From NCBI GenBank assembly GCA_029834535.1, contig JAQMWT010000166.1, positions 62,001 through 126,000 of the forward strand: a stretch of 64,000 nucleotides of DNA. Reading direction: 5' to 3'. The notes below the pieces were generated by a model. The model was given only the letters and a program-made list of their open reading frames with translations, made no database searches and was not told the origin of the DNA. The position numbers and the translations under genes were made by a program. The stretch is from Chrysophaeum taylorii (Eukaryota; Sar; Pelagophyceae; Pelagomonadales; Pelagomonadaceae). Positions 1 through 12,389 of the stretch are shown here, piece after piece. The stretch's first letter is position 1. The number at the start of each line of letters is the position of its first letter.

Positions 1-599
1 TCCTATCCACATCGTAAAGCTACCCGAGTCCTATCATCTGCTATCCAGACTGCTACGGATACGCAGAGAATCACACATGCTATGATTATAAGGACCGTCA
101 TTCCCGCTCTCCAAAAGCATCCAAATGTGGGATATGTAAAGCTAGACGTTGCGCTATTCCTACCCAAGCAAAACGACCATAACGATCCCGATCTGCACAT
201 CATCAGTATGACTCAATGGGGAGAAGATAATCTTGGTATACATCTTTATGGAGTTGAATTTAAAGGACAATCATCTATCCAGAGTAAAATTGATGATAAT
301 GTCAAATTACTTTGTTTAGACTCAGTAACCTGTTGCCAACTCTACCAATTTATTCGCTACAACAAGCAAAGGCGCGTAAAATGGAACTTCGCTCACTACA
401 GTTCAGACTATGTGCTTTTAATGAACAACGCGAAATGCTTAAACTATATTCCACCCTCATGGAACGGGTAATTTACGTCCCATGGCTTAAAACCATCCTG
501 GAGTCAATGCATTCGCAGCTGCCTTACATACGCAAGCATTTCTCACCTCCCGTATGACGCAAGGTTACCACACGATTGCTTAACACAGTAACTTCGTCT

Positions 600-2320
600 C
601 CTAGCCCACGAACACCTACTGTAACTTTCCTTTGCTCTGGGATGTCCACTCCTGCATTCTTGGCTTGCGCTTCTAATGACTTGCAAATCAACATCAACGT
701 TAAAGTTCTTGTTGAGAGCGACGACAATATCAAGCACATGCTACGAAGACGTTTTGGTAATTCCATCGAAGTTTTCCCATCCTTACCTAAGTTTTTGACA
801 TATCTCCATCGAGCATCGGACGTTGAACGTGCACGATATTACACTGACATAGTGGAATTGACATCACCATGCACAAATCGCAACATAATCAATGGGAGAT
901 CCATTTCCACCTTCGAGCGTGATATGGATGATTCCTTGTTTCCAAGTGCTCTAAGTGTACTTGAGCTTTTAAAGCCGCTCGTTCTTTTCATGGAAATGAC
1001 ACCACCACACTCCGCATCGTATGAAGATCATATACGAGTTGCTAATCTCATCTTCTCAACGATGCACTATACGGTGGATATATGTGACCGATTTCCATGC
1101 TATTTATGTGGAGATTATCAAGCCAGAGAAAGATGGATCCTCGTCGCACGCAAATATAACACCGGCCCTCTTGATCTGCTTTCATGGCCTAATAAACGAG
1201 TCACTTCTTTTCTGGATATTGCAGACCACGCTAACTCCATCAGCCGCAAGTTAATAGTCGACGAACCTTGGACGCAGGTCTTTCCTGACATACCATTTGT
1301 GTCCACACCTAAAACCTACAATATTTTTAGTCGCACTGGATCCGTGCGCTTAACTGTGACTGAGCTTGGAACCTTAACTATGCTGTTCCTTCGTCTGCAC
1401 TCTAATAAAACAGTCGAACATCCCAGTCAAGATGAAACGGAGGGCATTTCTAACTTTCGCCTGGGATTCTTGACTAATTCAAGAAAACCACTTGCTTGCA
1501 TGAGATCCCCTATTGAACTCAAAGCTTTCGTGCTCCTCTATAATATTATGGGACGCTTATTCCCTAAATCCATCACATTGCCTGTGTCCTTTCGTATTAC
1601 AACTATCGAATCTAACCAACCACCTCATAGGTTATTATAAAAAAAATCCTCTACTTCCTCCGTCATTTACATCACCGGTGGAAGACATACAGGCGGGGAC
1701 ATAACAATTTCTAACTCCTCTTCTAAATACCAGGCACATATAAATGCTTTTGGCGAAACCTATATCTTCCTATCACATGATGCCGGAATCGATAAGACTG
1801 CTTCTCTCGAACCTGTTACTGGTTTTCATTGGCTTTGCCAAGCATACCATAATAATAATGAAAATCAAGACACGCGTCGTTTAGTACAAGCACTGGTCAC
1901 CTATACTTCTCCTGTATTTCACGATTCTTTTGTCTTCTACCCTCAGGAAAATCGTCTCGAATTTATCGATAAAATGTTTGCTTCATGTGACATGCATCTG
2001 TCCCAAAGCAGATATCTGGGCTTTATTACATCAAGCGATAGGAAGATGGGCGCCAAAGTTCATTCCATATACACTCCTACTCCTACCATTCGTGGATTTG
2101 CCAATATGCTCGTGTACGATCCACGACTCGATCGCATCCGACACTACTCAACTCGCGAATTGGCACGCGCCAATAACTTCACAGCGTACCAAATCAATTT
2201 TCTTCTGTCTTTGTCCCCGGGCCTATGTTGTGATATCATCGCAAATGCTATTCCAGCTGGAACATATCATACCATTTATAAACGCTTATGTCAGCTTGTT
2301 TACGACTTACGTACATTAAC
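600..2320 (+). other. Cytosine-5 DNA methyltransferase domain inside the copia fossil
   Basis: Several C5-methyltransferase motifs occur in the right order and spacing. They are a motif I-like FLCSGMS (near 630), an acidic motif II (VLVESDD), motif IV as TSPC (near 870) in place of the usual PPC, a motif VI-like MEM after KPLVLF, motif VIII as QARER (near 1125), and motif IX and X-like stretches near 2140-2270 (STRELARANNF, then ANAIP). In this family the motif IV cysteine attacks C6 of cytosine and motif I holds S-adenosylmethionine. The domain lies upstream of the integrase and reads the same way as pol, so it appears to be part of the element and not a neighbouring host gene. Retroelement-borne methyltransferases are known from dinoflagellates and a charophyte alga. 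The fossil is broken, so present activity cannot be inferred. Confidence 0.72.
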
Positions 2321-2739
2321 ACTATCACCATCGTTTGACCCTGATCACGCTCCTCTAACCAAAAACTATAGGTCAACCTTCTTTACAAATATATTCCCAA
2401 CAGATACATCTTTAACATTACACCAGAGTTCTATTACTATGTTCTACATTTCTAATGAAAAGCTCTTATGTTGTGATACTATCACTTCAAACCACGAACT
2501 TACCTCTTTTCATACTGATTCAGTAGCTCACGCTTTCCTCTCTAACATCTTATCCGCAGATATATCACCTCCTACTAAAGAAAAACAAATACCCCTTATA
2601 ACACCAAGACAGCTCCATGAAAAGCATGCACCCTTCGATAAGAAAGTCTATGCCAGAGACACCCTTGCATTTCGAGATGTGCAACAACGAGCCACCAATT
2701 TTCACAACATCCACCATTCTAGTGATTCTCAAGCTATAA

Positions 2740-3560
2740 AAGCTGTTCAGGTTACTGCCAGTCCTGGACACCACCCATCTGACGTACCCTACCGTAAGTT
2801 CTGTGTGGATTGTACGATTCATAAAAAACGCTTTCCTCATCCACATCACCTTACCAAGCAACCATCACTCGAAAAAATTTTTCAACCTGGTGAAGCTTGG
2901 GCATGTGACGGTGGTTACGTATCTGTGCTCTTGGAATGGGGATCCTTTCGACATATCATTGTTTTCAAGTGTCTCATTTTCTAAATTTCTGTTAGTGTAC
3001 TTTTGTCGTAGCACTAACTCCAGCGAATTTTGTAACGCCCTTGAGTTTGTCCGCAATTCTTGCTCTACTTATGTTTATGTACAACTCAAACAAATCTATT
3101 GTGATTCCTTTATACCCTATTTATCTCAGCATGCTACAACCCCCTTTCGTGTGGAACATGGTATTAACATGTCCGCGTTCCCCCCTTACTTGCATGTATT
3201 TAATCATGAAGTAGAAGCCGCTGTTGGTCGCATAGCCACTGCCGCGTCTACACGACTCAGGCATTTGCTTAATGTATCCTATAAAGGTCACCCCCTAACA
3301 GATCCGGCACCACACTACCCGTGGGCTGTTATACATGCTATCCAAGCATATAATCTCCTCCCTAACGTTTCCCTCGAACGTATTTATAATAAAGTCCTAA
3401 GTCCCCAACAAATTTTGTTAGACCAATGTAATGTTCCCCAACAAGACTACCTCAAACCTTTTGGTTCTGTTTGTTATTTGCATTTGGAACCTAATGAATT
3501 TCATAAATATGAACCCCGATGCCGTCCCTACAATCTACCTATGCGGTGCTAACGTTATAA
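2740..3560 (+). other. Copia integrase region of the fossil
   Basis: An HHCC-like zinc-binding start (paired histidines before a CVDC pair near 2770-2820) is followed by the copia-type core opening GEAWACDGG near 2890. Downstream text (FRVEHGIN, HVFNHEVEAA, YPWAVIHAIQAYNLLP) matches the end of the copia integrase core, where acidic active-site residues and the conserved host-gene-like tail are expected. Integrase would insert element cDNA into chromosomes. It lies after the methyltransferase and before reverse transcriptase, as in copia elements. Part of a broken copy. Confidence 0.65.
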
Positions 3561-4509
3561 ACCCCTTAATAACACCCCATGTTAATCATTTAGCCGATGT
3601 TGTCCTTAATCCCGAAAATGGTCAAGTCCGTGTTTCCTCTAAACTAAACTGACTTTTCCTCATCTTATTTCTAAATCTTCTCCCGATTATGAACAGCATC
3701 CACCTCCCGCAACTTCACCCGACATTCCCTTCTCTGTTCACAGCACCCCCAATGATGCGGCGCAGAGCGGGAATGCTATGCCTACCGACACTGACCATGA
3801 GAGGGGGACTTCTTCTTCTCATTTCCATGCTCCCTCTCCCGCTCCCGCATGTGCTTCAGCTGCTTCTGCACCCGCCGCTTCCGTCACCACACCTACATCT
3901 GACGTGTCTTCCAACACTTTGCCACTTTTACCATCTTATCGGTCTCTCTACCCCCAGGATGTCCTACGTCTCACCCGTGGTCCTCATCACCTCGTCGCAA
4001 AACCAATCTCAAGGATGTTCTTACTCGTATTGCCTCTCCTACTGTTGCCGCTTATAAACACGCCGGTGGTGCGCTTGCCGACTTCAAGTATGACCTCTCC
4101 AAGCAGTACATAACTTTCTGCGACCCCACCCTCCACTCCCTTCATCTTGCTCATGGCATCCACTGGGCGGCTATACCTCCAGAGGGGGAATTCACACCAT
4201 CCCTTCATCACCATGTGCACCAAGCGATCTCACAGTCCTCTTCAGTTATGTGTCATAGGGGCCTTTGCCACCCATCGCCCGATGCTCCTCATGTTCACTT
4301 CTGCGACGACACCAACCTTGCAGACTTTCACCTCCCTCAAGCTCTTGTTCATTTAATTTCTGAACATGCTCACGCCTTTCAAGTTCCCCCCGCTCAATAT
4401 GTTTATGCTTTGTTCACGCCCCACTCCATTTTGGATTACAATGACGCTTCTTATGGTGCCTCCGAGCCTCATCTCTCCGTCATCGAAGACTATGCTGCTA
4501 TAAACTAGC

Positions 4510-5870
4510 GCTGCCAATGGTCAACTCAAAGCCTATTGACACCCGTCTCGTCCTACTTATCAAGACCAACGCTGCTGGTCAGTACATTAAACATAAAGCA
4601 CGCCTGGTACTACGAGGATTCTTAGCCTCGCTGGGCACCGATTTCTTCAACACATTCAGCCCTATGGCACAGCTTACTGGCATCCGTTGTGTTCTGGCGC
4701 TAGCAGCCCATCTGTGACTTCCCGTCTGCCACGTCGACGTACCTAACGCTTTTGTTCAAGCTCCCATAGACTCTCACGTCTATGTTAAACTGCCACAAGG
4801 TATTTACCTTCTCGATCCTGAAGATACCAAATATCAAGGCCGTCGTCTCCCAAAGCTACTTAAATCTCTTTATGGATTACGACAAAGTCCTGCCCTTTGG
4901 AATCAAACTATAAATAGCCTCTTTGATTCTTTAGGCTATACACGCTTCCGAACAGATACGCGCATTTACGCTAAAGTCCAAGCTGACGCTACATTTTTAA
5001 TTTGCACACTCTCAGTGGATGACGTCGTCATCACCTGCACTTCGGAAACTCTACGTCGTGAATTCCAGCAGGCCCTGAAGAAGGAATACTCAGTCAAGAC
5101 CTTTGAAGAAGTCCATACTCTCCCAGGCATGCGCATCACGCGTACTACTGACGGTTCTATCTCACTGGACTGTCAAGCTAAACTTGATGCATTGTTCGAA
5201 GAGTACCCCATTTTAATGCAGCTACGTCCCACTTCTACACCGATGTCACCATCAACCATTTATAAAACTGGAGAGCCATCTTCTGATATGGACAAGTTTA
5301 TTCTTCATACCTTCTCCACCTTACTCGGCATGCTCACTTTTGTACAATTGGCCTGTCGCCCTGATCTATCCCAAAGCCCTAGTCGTTGTTCCCGAGGACT
5401 GCATAATCCAGCATTTCTACATGTTCAAGTACTCACAGGGACTCTCCGCTATTTGCGCAAGCCCGAAAATCGCAACCTTCGACTCTGGTACTACTCTGGC
5501 TCTTCCGCACTAATGGACCATCTTAGACTTCTCATCGGCAATCGCACTGATATGGCAACCATGTTGGATTACACTAAAGCACAAGTCAATTCAGGTAACT
5601 TTGACCCATTGGTCGCGTTCGTTGATGCCGATAACGCACCCTCTTATGAACAAGACCGCAAGTCTACAGCCGGCTACGCCATCTTTTTGTTCGGTTCTCT
5701 CATCGCTTGGAAGTCTAAACTACAGCCTATCACCGCTACTTCTACGCATGAGAGTGAACTCATCGCCCTTAATATGTGTGCCGATGATGTGGTCTGGTTA
5801 CACAAATTGTTAACGAAAACGGCATTCGCCATAAACCCTCAATACTATCACCCTAACCCCTGCGATGGCT
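4510..5870 (+). other. Copia reverse transcriptase and RNase H of the fossil
   Basis: Copia-type RT text is clear: HKARLVLRGF near 4590, TFSPMAQLTGIRCVLALAA near 4650, a SLYGLRQSP-like stretch near 4870, and the catalytic VDDVVI near 5012. RNase H follows with AFVDADNA near 5620, then DRKSTAGYAIFLFGSLIAW and ATSTHESELIAL, the hallmark end of copia RNase H. The RNase H tail, ending in an IADGFTKPF-like motif near 6490-6510, continues after the SINE-like insertion at 5858-6250. Together these would copy the RNA genome into DNA. The copy is broken. Confidence 0.82.
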
Positions 5871-6251
5871 AACCGTTGGTTGCGATGGAGGACTGTGTCT
5901 AACACGCTTGCTCCCTGCGGCGGCCCCGGCCGTCCCGGAGTGAGACGGTGCCTGCTCGCCTCCCGGGCTGGCCGGTTAGCACCCGGAAAGTCCGCGCTGG
6001 GATGGGGTTCGCTCGGTTGGGCAGAACGCGACGGACAGGTCGATTGTTCGTGGACCAACACGTCCGCGGCCTGCGACGCTTTTGCACGACCTCGCATAAG
6101 ACCGCGCGCAGTGGCGGTACACCATCAACAAGTCCGTCCTCGTCCCTCGCCTCTGCCCCAACTGCGTGATTTTCCTCTGTGATTCCGTACCGGCTCTGCC
6201 GGTCCAGCCTGGCTCCCATGCTCGGGAGAGGTTTGAAGTTAGTTAGTTAGC
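5858..6251 (+). repeat. SINE-like repeat copy 1 (divergent) inserted in copia RNase H
   Basis: This insert shares the family frame seen in the other copies: the box GGTTGCGATGGAGGAC near the start, a CTCGCCTCCCGGG..GGCCGG block, the 3' block CCTGGCTCCCATGCTCGG, and a GTTAGTTAGTTAG tail. The middle differs strongly from the later copies, so it is an older or separate subfamily. It splits the copia RNase H, with recognisable RNase H sequence on both sides. No convincing target-site duplication was found, only a short CTATC match. Confidence 0.75.
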
Positions 6252-6716
6252 TATCTTCGTCAACCTTCAGGGAAAGATCTGTTACTACATTATGATGCTC
6301 ACGACAACCCGCTCCCATCGGACACGTCGTTCATACGTAACAGTCCTATACTTGGGGGCTCTGCTTCTGCTATCCATCTATCAAATAATCCCGACAGTGC
6401 GACTAAGGCCAAAGCTATCAGCACACGCTGGTTCCGTATTCGTGACTATGTACAGTTAAAACGTATACGTCTACATCATGTTTCCGGGACTCAAAACATC
6501 GCTGACGGATTTACTAAACCCTTCGGAGCTCCGCTCTTCAGCAGATTCCGCACGTTACTTGGCTTACAACAACCCATAGCTCAGCAAGACGGCTGACCCT
6601 TACCCTTCACTATGTCCGAAATGACGTTAAACTAACCCTCATATACAACGGAACCAAGGCTCGCTAATATGTGAAATGAAATGAAATGAAATACGCAATG
6701 CGGGGATCACTCTAAG

Positions 6717-8717
6717 ATGAACCCATCAAAGAACAAGGATGCTGCGAGCCGACGATATTCGGTACTGAACCGTGACCGCGGTGGCGTCTCATCTTTATCT
6801 TCCCCTTTCAATGCGTTAACTCCAGGCGTTGCTCCAACCAGCTCTCCTAATCGGAGACATCAGACTTACCTTTCGGTTGCTCAAGGAAATCAGGCCACGC
6901 CCGTGACGCCTAAGTCATCAACTGTCCAACAACTAACTAAACCGCAAGCAGCAAGGTCCGAGTACTTCCTGCTCAAACACTGCAAGTTCGATGCGATGGC
7001 GATGATGCCAGGGAACGTCATGTCGCTTGGTACCCAGCCACCAAACTTTCTACTGCCACCACCTAAAGATCCTCAATGTTGGCATCAGTCCATTCAGCAG
7101 CTGCTTACGGAAGCACAACAAACAAATTTTGTAGATAATGTCCAGTTCTTGAGTTCCTTGCTATGTGTAAAGGCAAAGCGCATCAGGAACGCGCCTCATA
7201 TATCGCCCAATGAAGGTATACGCTACCATCGATACCCACCCATTAAAGGGGTTGTCAAAGTACATGTGGCGTGTACCAGGTGCTATAATAAAACCAATAC
7301 GCCGGGTACACCCCTTGTACTCATTATATGCACTGAAGATGAGCTTAAAACGGACAAAATAACGAAAATCATCGAAGATCATCTCGCGTCTGAACAACAT
7401 GCTTCGCATTGTTTTGACGTACCGCGTCCCTTTTTTCTGTTGATTTGTGTCATGTGCAACTTATCACAACATGGGACAGCGTTAATTCGCAATAATCAAC
7501 AAACTTTTCATCTTTCATGTTATAATGATCAAGCTGCTCACATGAGAGCTATCATTCACGGCCTTGGATAGTCCATTGCTATTAGCAAGCTGCTCAAAGA
7601 GGCGCTCATGCATTGTATGGCGAGTCGTAACGTTGATGCATCTAAACTCATCATTAACCCTGACGACAATGCTCCTCTTTTGTTACAGCTTCCTTATATC
7701 TTGAATGTCAATCTTGAGATTCTTGTAGCGGTTTGGTCATTACTACAATCTGTTGAGGATAAAAAGAGTGTAGTGACCAACCCTGATGATCTACTTAATG
7801 TGCTCATCGAACGCTTCGTTAATGACGTCTCTCACCAACTTAACGCGGCTTCTTTCAAGACGGTACCGCCAATGCGTAACTACTTTCGCCAACTTTCACC
7901 TGAACATCAATCCTCTTTTAAAAGCGTGCTAGTCCAGGTTGGCTATCCCTCCGCTATAATCGATGCCTTTTCAGATAATACATTATCTGAAGGTGTAATA
8001 CCAGTACCAGTCGAAACCCCATCCGCTGAGTCCACGCCAGACACATCTAATGACAACATGACTGAATCTCCACGCCAGTTAAAAGAAGAGATTTAATCGT
8101 TATCCTCACGTCTCACTAACAGTGAACAGCAATTGATGGCAAAAGATCAACAGCTAACGGTTACGCTAAAGAACTTAACCCAGGTACAAGAAGCTTAAAA
8201 GATAAGAGATAATCTACACACTCAAGTAACCGAAAATATTAAGCATGTCGCGCTTTTGGATAACATACTATCAAGCCTCCAGATGAATCAAGATAACATT
8301 GTACCAACCTTAGCTGTCTTTGTCCACATAATTTCACGATCGCTTATTTCGTCTATTGGACAGTTTCCTCCAAATACCTATAATGAGTCACAGCAAGCTC
8401 TAATCGACGATGCAGCGCATAATGTACATGCAGCTATGTCTAATGCACAGGATCGTGTTATCCCGGCACTTGATCTGCATACACTAACACCGGACGCAGC
8501 TATGTCCTTCCTCTCGTCTGTTATGGCAACCCTGGTCACCTTAAGTGATGCTATGACTACAAACAATACTGTTAATGACCAATCCTCCGAAGATCATGAT
8601 TCTTCCTCTCCAGAGTTAAAGGAACTGGAAGATAATAGCGAGGATGAATTGGACCACACATCTGATGTTGTGGATGCCGCTTCTTTACGCAATATCACGA
8701 CACGCCCGACCCCTTAA
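6717..8717 (+). other. Unrecognised ORF block after copia pol
   Basis: Three same-strand reading frames (6717-7571, 7608-8096, 8256-8717) have the AT-rich composition of the copia fossil and look like remains of one long coding region. The first encodes a Ser/Pro/Thr-rich start and then a Cys/His-containing part (ACTRCYN, HCFD, CVMC) that could bind metal. The last two are helix-rich and end in an acidic Ser/Glu/Asp tail. I do not recognise the family. It could be an extra ORF after RNase H of the same element, or the gag of a following element. Treated as part of a fossil. Confidence 0.45.
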
Positions 8718-8719
8718 AT

Positions 8720-9232
8720 TAATCTGTCGTGTTAACTTCCCATGTCTTGTTGTTGTTTGTTCACCTCCTCGCTGCTCCTATGTACATTACCCAAGATTCG
8801 CCCTCAAAAACGTCTGAAATGCATACACCATTCTATCACACGTTGAGGGGGTCCAGAGAGCCACACTATTGTGTGTACGACACTGGAACTTCTCACTCCT
8901 TTCACACCTATCTCCACAAGAGGGTTTTCTCTCCGCAATACGGCTTTCCCTTTTTCCTTCCTTACCCCTTCCGCAATTACTTATTCGTGACTATGAAGAA
9001 TACAGTCTGAAGCTCTCTCTTCCAACGTGGAGTAGGTCTCCAGGTGTGTACCGTCAGGTGCGGTGTTTTCTGTTTAATTAACAGAGGCTTCGTTCCTCGT
9101 TGTCAGTGTAAACGCTTCTATGGCACTTAATGTCCTTAAGGAGTTAGGGCCTAAATCACTACCTTGTGTACTAGGATGTGACAAGCGGAATGGTCTGTAC
9201 ACGCCTAAGACTGACTGCACGCAGTCTCTACC
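8720..9232. other. Non-coding stretch, possible LTR-like end of the copia fossil
   Basis: No convincing gene. A purine-rich patch GTTGAGGGGGTCC near 8845 resembles a polypurine tract and is followed by TG-rich sequence, as expected at the start of a 3' LTR. The partner LTR is not in the window, so this is only a suggestion. Confidence 0.25.
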
Positions 9233-9261
9233 ATGCACCCGGAGAGGGTCAAATCTCTCCA

Positions 9262-9782
9262 ACCTCCGATCGTTGATCAAACCATCCGCAAACCCGAAGA
9301 AACCTTCCGTGCTGATTATCAGCACGGTAAGTTTGTTGTTTTCCGGATTCCTAACCGGAAGCGCTCTGATTGGCGCAAGAAGATTTATGTTGCCGAAGTT
9401 TACGAGCCTTACGATTATCAGAATGATCGTGTTGCTCTACATTTCTATTCTGATTTGGGTCCGAACGATGATGTCGCTTATTTCAAGCCGACCTCTCACC
9501 TTTCGCACCGCAAGCTCAAGCCCGAGTTCAAGGACGTTGAAGGTCGCAGTTTCACCGACAAGTCCCGGATCTCATCCAACACAACTCCTTGTGTCACGGA
9601 TTTCGCTCCGCATGAGATTGATGTGTTGATCCCCAAGTTTGCTTTATGCAGTGGTCGAGTTCCTGAACCGATCATCACCCGCGTTTATCAGAAGATTCGT
9701 TCACGAGATGCTCGTAAGGCGAAGCCGCGCTCCTCGCGCTAGCAGCTCGCTGGGGCAGCTCGAATTCTTACCAGGGGAGTCC
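9262..9782 (+). mobile_element. 3' fragment of a second gypsy copy (integrase tail and polypurine tract)
   Basis: This segment is nearly identical to the C-terminal integrase part at about 18840-19365, sharing HFYSDLGPNDDVAYF and FTDKSRISSNTTPCVTDF. It ends in the same purine-rich AGGGGAGTCC before an LTR. It is the 3' end of another copy of the same gypsy family and lies directly in front of the LTR that also starts the main copy, so the two share an LTR in a tandem arrangement. It is a truncated fossil. Confidence 0.85.
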
Positions 9783-10207
9783 TGTGCCGGCAACTCCTGC
9801 CTCCTAAGGCTTACCCCTCTTCTAGCCCCCTTATCAGGGGCACCCTACTCCGTCATGATGATGTCAGTTTTCTTTATGACATCATCTTCCTTTTCCGTGA
9901 CATGTGTCACCCTGATTTCTGTGTTTCGATAATATCTTAATCATGAAGCAACAGCCGATCCTCAAGTTGTGAGGACCAGACACGGAAGTTGTTTGTGGTT
10001 GTGTGGCGAGAGAACGGCCATCCTCGATCAGTGACTCCATCAAGGGCACGGACGCGAGCGGCGAGCCAGGATTCGAAGGCACGCCAGGTAGGCCTAAATT
10101 CGATAATATCTTAATCATGAAGCAACAGCCGATCCTCAAGTTGTGAGGACCAGACACGGAACGGTTCGAGGGCACGCCAGGTAGGCCTAAATTCTCCTTA
10201 CGCCGCA
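9783..10207 (+). repeat. Left LTR of the gypsy fossil
   Basis: The LTR starts TGTGCCGGCAACTCC and ends TTACGCCGCA. It carries an internal partial duplication: the stretch TTAATCATGAAGCAACAGCC occurs near 9935 and again near 10110, with the AGGTAGGCCTAAATT block following each time. It is preceded by the polypurine tract of another copy, so it is at the same time the 3' LTR of the upstream fragment. Confidence 0.8.
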
Positions 10208-10300
10208 GGCTGCGTAAAAACGTCAAGTTTCGGTGATCGGTCTCCAAAACAGTCCGGTGCCCTTCGATGTAGGCTCGAAAGTGCTCTAGAGAAAGTATAA
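10208..10300 (-). repeat. Inverted RNase H fragment of the same gypsy family beside the left LTR
   Basis: Read on the minus strand this roughly 90-base piece encodes VILSLEHFRAYIEGHRTVLE, the same RNase H text that occurs on the plus strand at about 16680-16770. It occupies the place just inside the left LTR where a tRNA primer-binding site would be expected. It is therefore a rearranged inverted scrap of the family. Confidence 0.8.
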
Positions 10301-10305
10301 CTGTC

Positions 10306-12380
10306 ATGAGTCTACCTCCGGACATTCAAGTGGATGATACTTCGTCTCCACGATCGATCAACGATGCGTCGCAGACGATTACCTCGAATGATAAGCGCGC
10401 ACCTGTGTACACACCCATCGAACGTCACGTGCCCTTTGGTGGCCATCTATTGACAGATATGACGTCGGGGACGACGCCTTCTTCTTTTGCAGCCCCCCCC
10501 GACGAACCGATTGCAGACGTTTTTGCAGATGTTTTGTTGACGATGGCAGACATTTCGTGTGCCGACATTTTTAGTGACGAGGCAATTGCCGATATTCTAA
10601 GCGACGGAGTGGATGATAGGCCGAGTGAAACGGCCGAGAAAATGAATACGAAAGCGGAAGAGGCGAAGAATCTTATAACGCATGAACTGCCTTTGGAGCT
10701 CAGTGAAAGCCCTGGCGTATTACTCACGAACGAAGAGCTCAAAGATTTTCAGCCTGCATATGATGATGACTATGTGGTAAAGAAAGATCCCGAACATACT
10801 ACGAGGGACGCGTATAGCTGCCGCCCGGAATCGAATTTGGATGGGACGATCAGCATGGATACGAGGAAGATGAGCGTACCGACGATATGGATACGAGCTC
10901 ACTGTTTCCTGAGGAAGAAACCGCCAGAGCGGAAAGAAGTGCGATTCCGACCCCGAGGCATGGATTTATTCGCCAACGGAGAGTTAATTTACGCTTGGTC
11001 GGGGTTTTGTCAAGAAGACGACGCATGTGTCGATGTTCCGATAGACGAGACGATTGAGACAGTTCGGATAGGCTTGGGAGCACCAGCCGCCTACAGGGAC
11101 GATCCAGAGGTACTAGGACCTGCCGAACTGACGCCAGAGAGAAACAAAGATAACAAGAGCCCCAGTCGAAGTTCGCGCCGGCACGGACGACGCCGATCGC
11201 GCGACGACGAATACGACGGGGGCCGACACCAATAATTTGGGTTTTTTGAGCGCAACGCTCGCGTTTACGACCCCTTGCGGTCAACAGATACTATTAGGAG
11301 TGATGGTGTACCCGAACACGGACACCCGCCCCGACGACGCAGCCGACGCCCTTGCCGCGGCCGCATTCGACGATCGTGCTCGCCCGCCGACGGACGAGCC
11401 ACCCAACGAAGTGCTGACCGATCGTCGGTCTTTGGCACAGATTTCTGAGGAGGTGTCTAGCGTTGAACTCGAAGAGTCGACCGATTACCTCGAAGCTCCA
11501 CGATACTGGGAAGGCGATATTCAGACTCGGAAGACGAAGAACCTATACCTTGTGAGCCAGTGTCCGCGATAACGTTACTTGACGAGTCGTCCACGGACGA
11601 CGCACGGTTTGTTTTGACGAGGAAGCCCTCGACGCTATCGGCTTATCCTTGGACCCTCCAGGGACGGCCTTTGGCGACCGAACTGGCTGTGCGCCAGACA
11701 AGGATTTCTGCAGCGATAGCTCGTGTGATCATTCGACGGACGAGACGATGACCATAGCGAGTGATGCAGACGACGATTTTACGATAGAGTTCACGTCGGG
11801 GACGACGCCATCTTTTCCTGCGGACCCCCCCGAAACGGTTTCGGTTACGATGGATCGAGCCACGGACACGCCGCCGGAAGAAAAGGATAGATTTATGAAG
11901 AAGATAAGCAGCGTTCTCGATGGGGACGAAGACGAGCCGACGTGGAACCTGCAGGATTGGTGGACGAGAACTCGGAACTTCTTGCTAAAGAAGCCACCAG
12001 AACAACCGCTCAGCTACGGACTCGAAGCCGCAGCCGACACGGAGCCGATCGCCGATGATGAGGATGATCAACCGATTACGAATGAATCTACGGATGCATT
12101 CTGGAATGATGAAATGGATGAGTTAAGGGAGAGGTCCTTTGCTTCCAAGAACCACGAAGATCAGGATCCCCTACCAGCACTGATTCCCTCCAAGATTGTC
12201 ATGGAGGAAGAGCGGAAGCCGCCAGATAAAGAGGCTGCCGCGAGCGCTACGTCGATGACGCCAACAACAGATGAGACGAGAGCTCAAGCCGCGGTATCGA
12301 TGCCCAACCCCGGAGATGAGCGAGTCAGAGCCCAATGTGCTCACACTGCGTTGACGCCGCGAGACGGCAGGACGATCGAA
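10306..12380 (+). other. Gag-like region of the gypsy fossil
   Basis: Acidic, low-complexity coding sequence fills this region. It has a twice-used module: TSGTTPS followed by a Pro-rich stretch (near 10460 and near 11795) and, a few hundred bases later, FLRKKPPER or FLLKKPPEQ (near 10905 and near 11985). No CCHC zinc knuckle was seen. The assignment as gag rests on position between the LTR and the protease-like region and on the lack of other homology. The repeated module suggests an ancient internal duplication. Confidence 0.5.
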
Positions 12381-12389
12381 GATGATTTG

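Larger units (their letters stand above)
1..9230 (+). mobile_element. Ty1/copia LTR retrotransposon fossil carrying a DNA methyltransferase domain (left end outside window)
   Basis: A retroelement of the copia superfamily runs off the left edge of the window. Parts in order are a cytosine-5 methyltransferase domain, a copia integrase, a reverse transcriptase, an RNase H and a downstream block of unrecognised ORFs. The order integrase before reverse transcriptase is diagnostic of Ty1/copia. The region is visibly more AT-rich than the host genes to the right. The copy is broken in several places (roughly five or more), including a SINE-like insertion in RNase H. The left LTR is not in the window, so the right boundary is uncertain; it could end near 6.6 kb, or near 9.2 kb if the following ORFs belong to it. 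Age cannot be estimated without the LTR pair. Confidence 0.8.
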
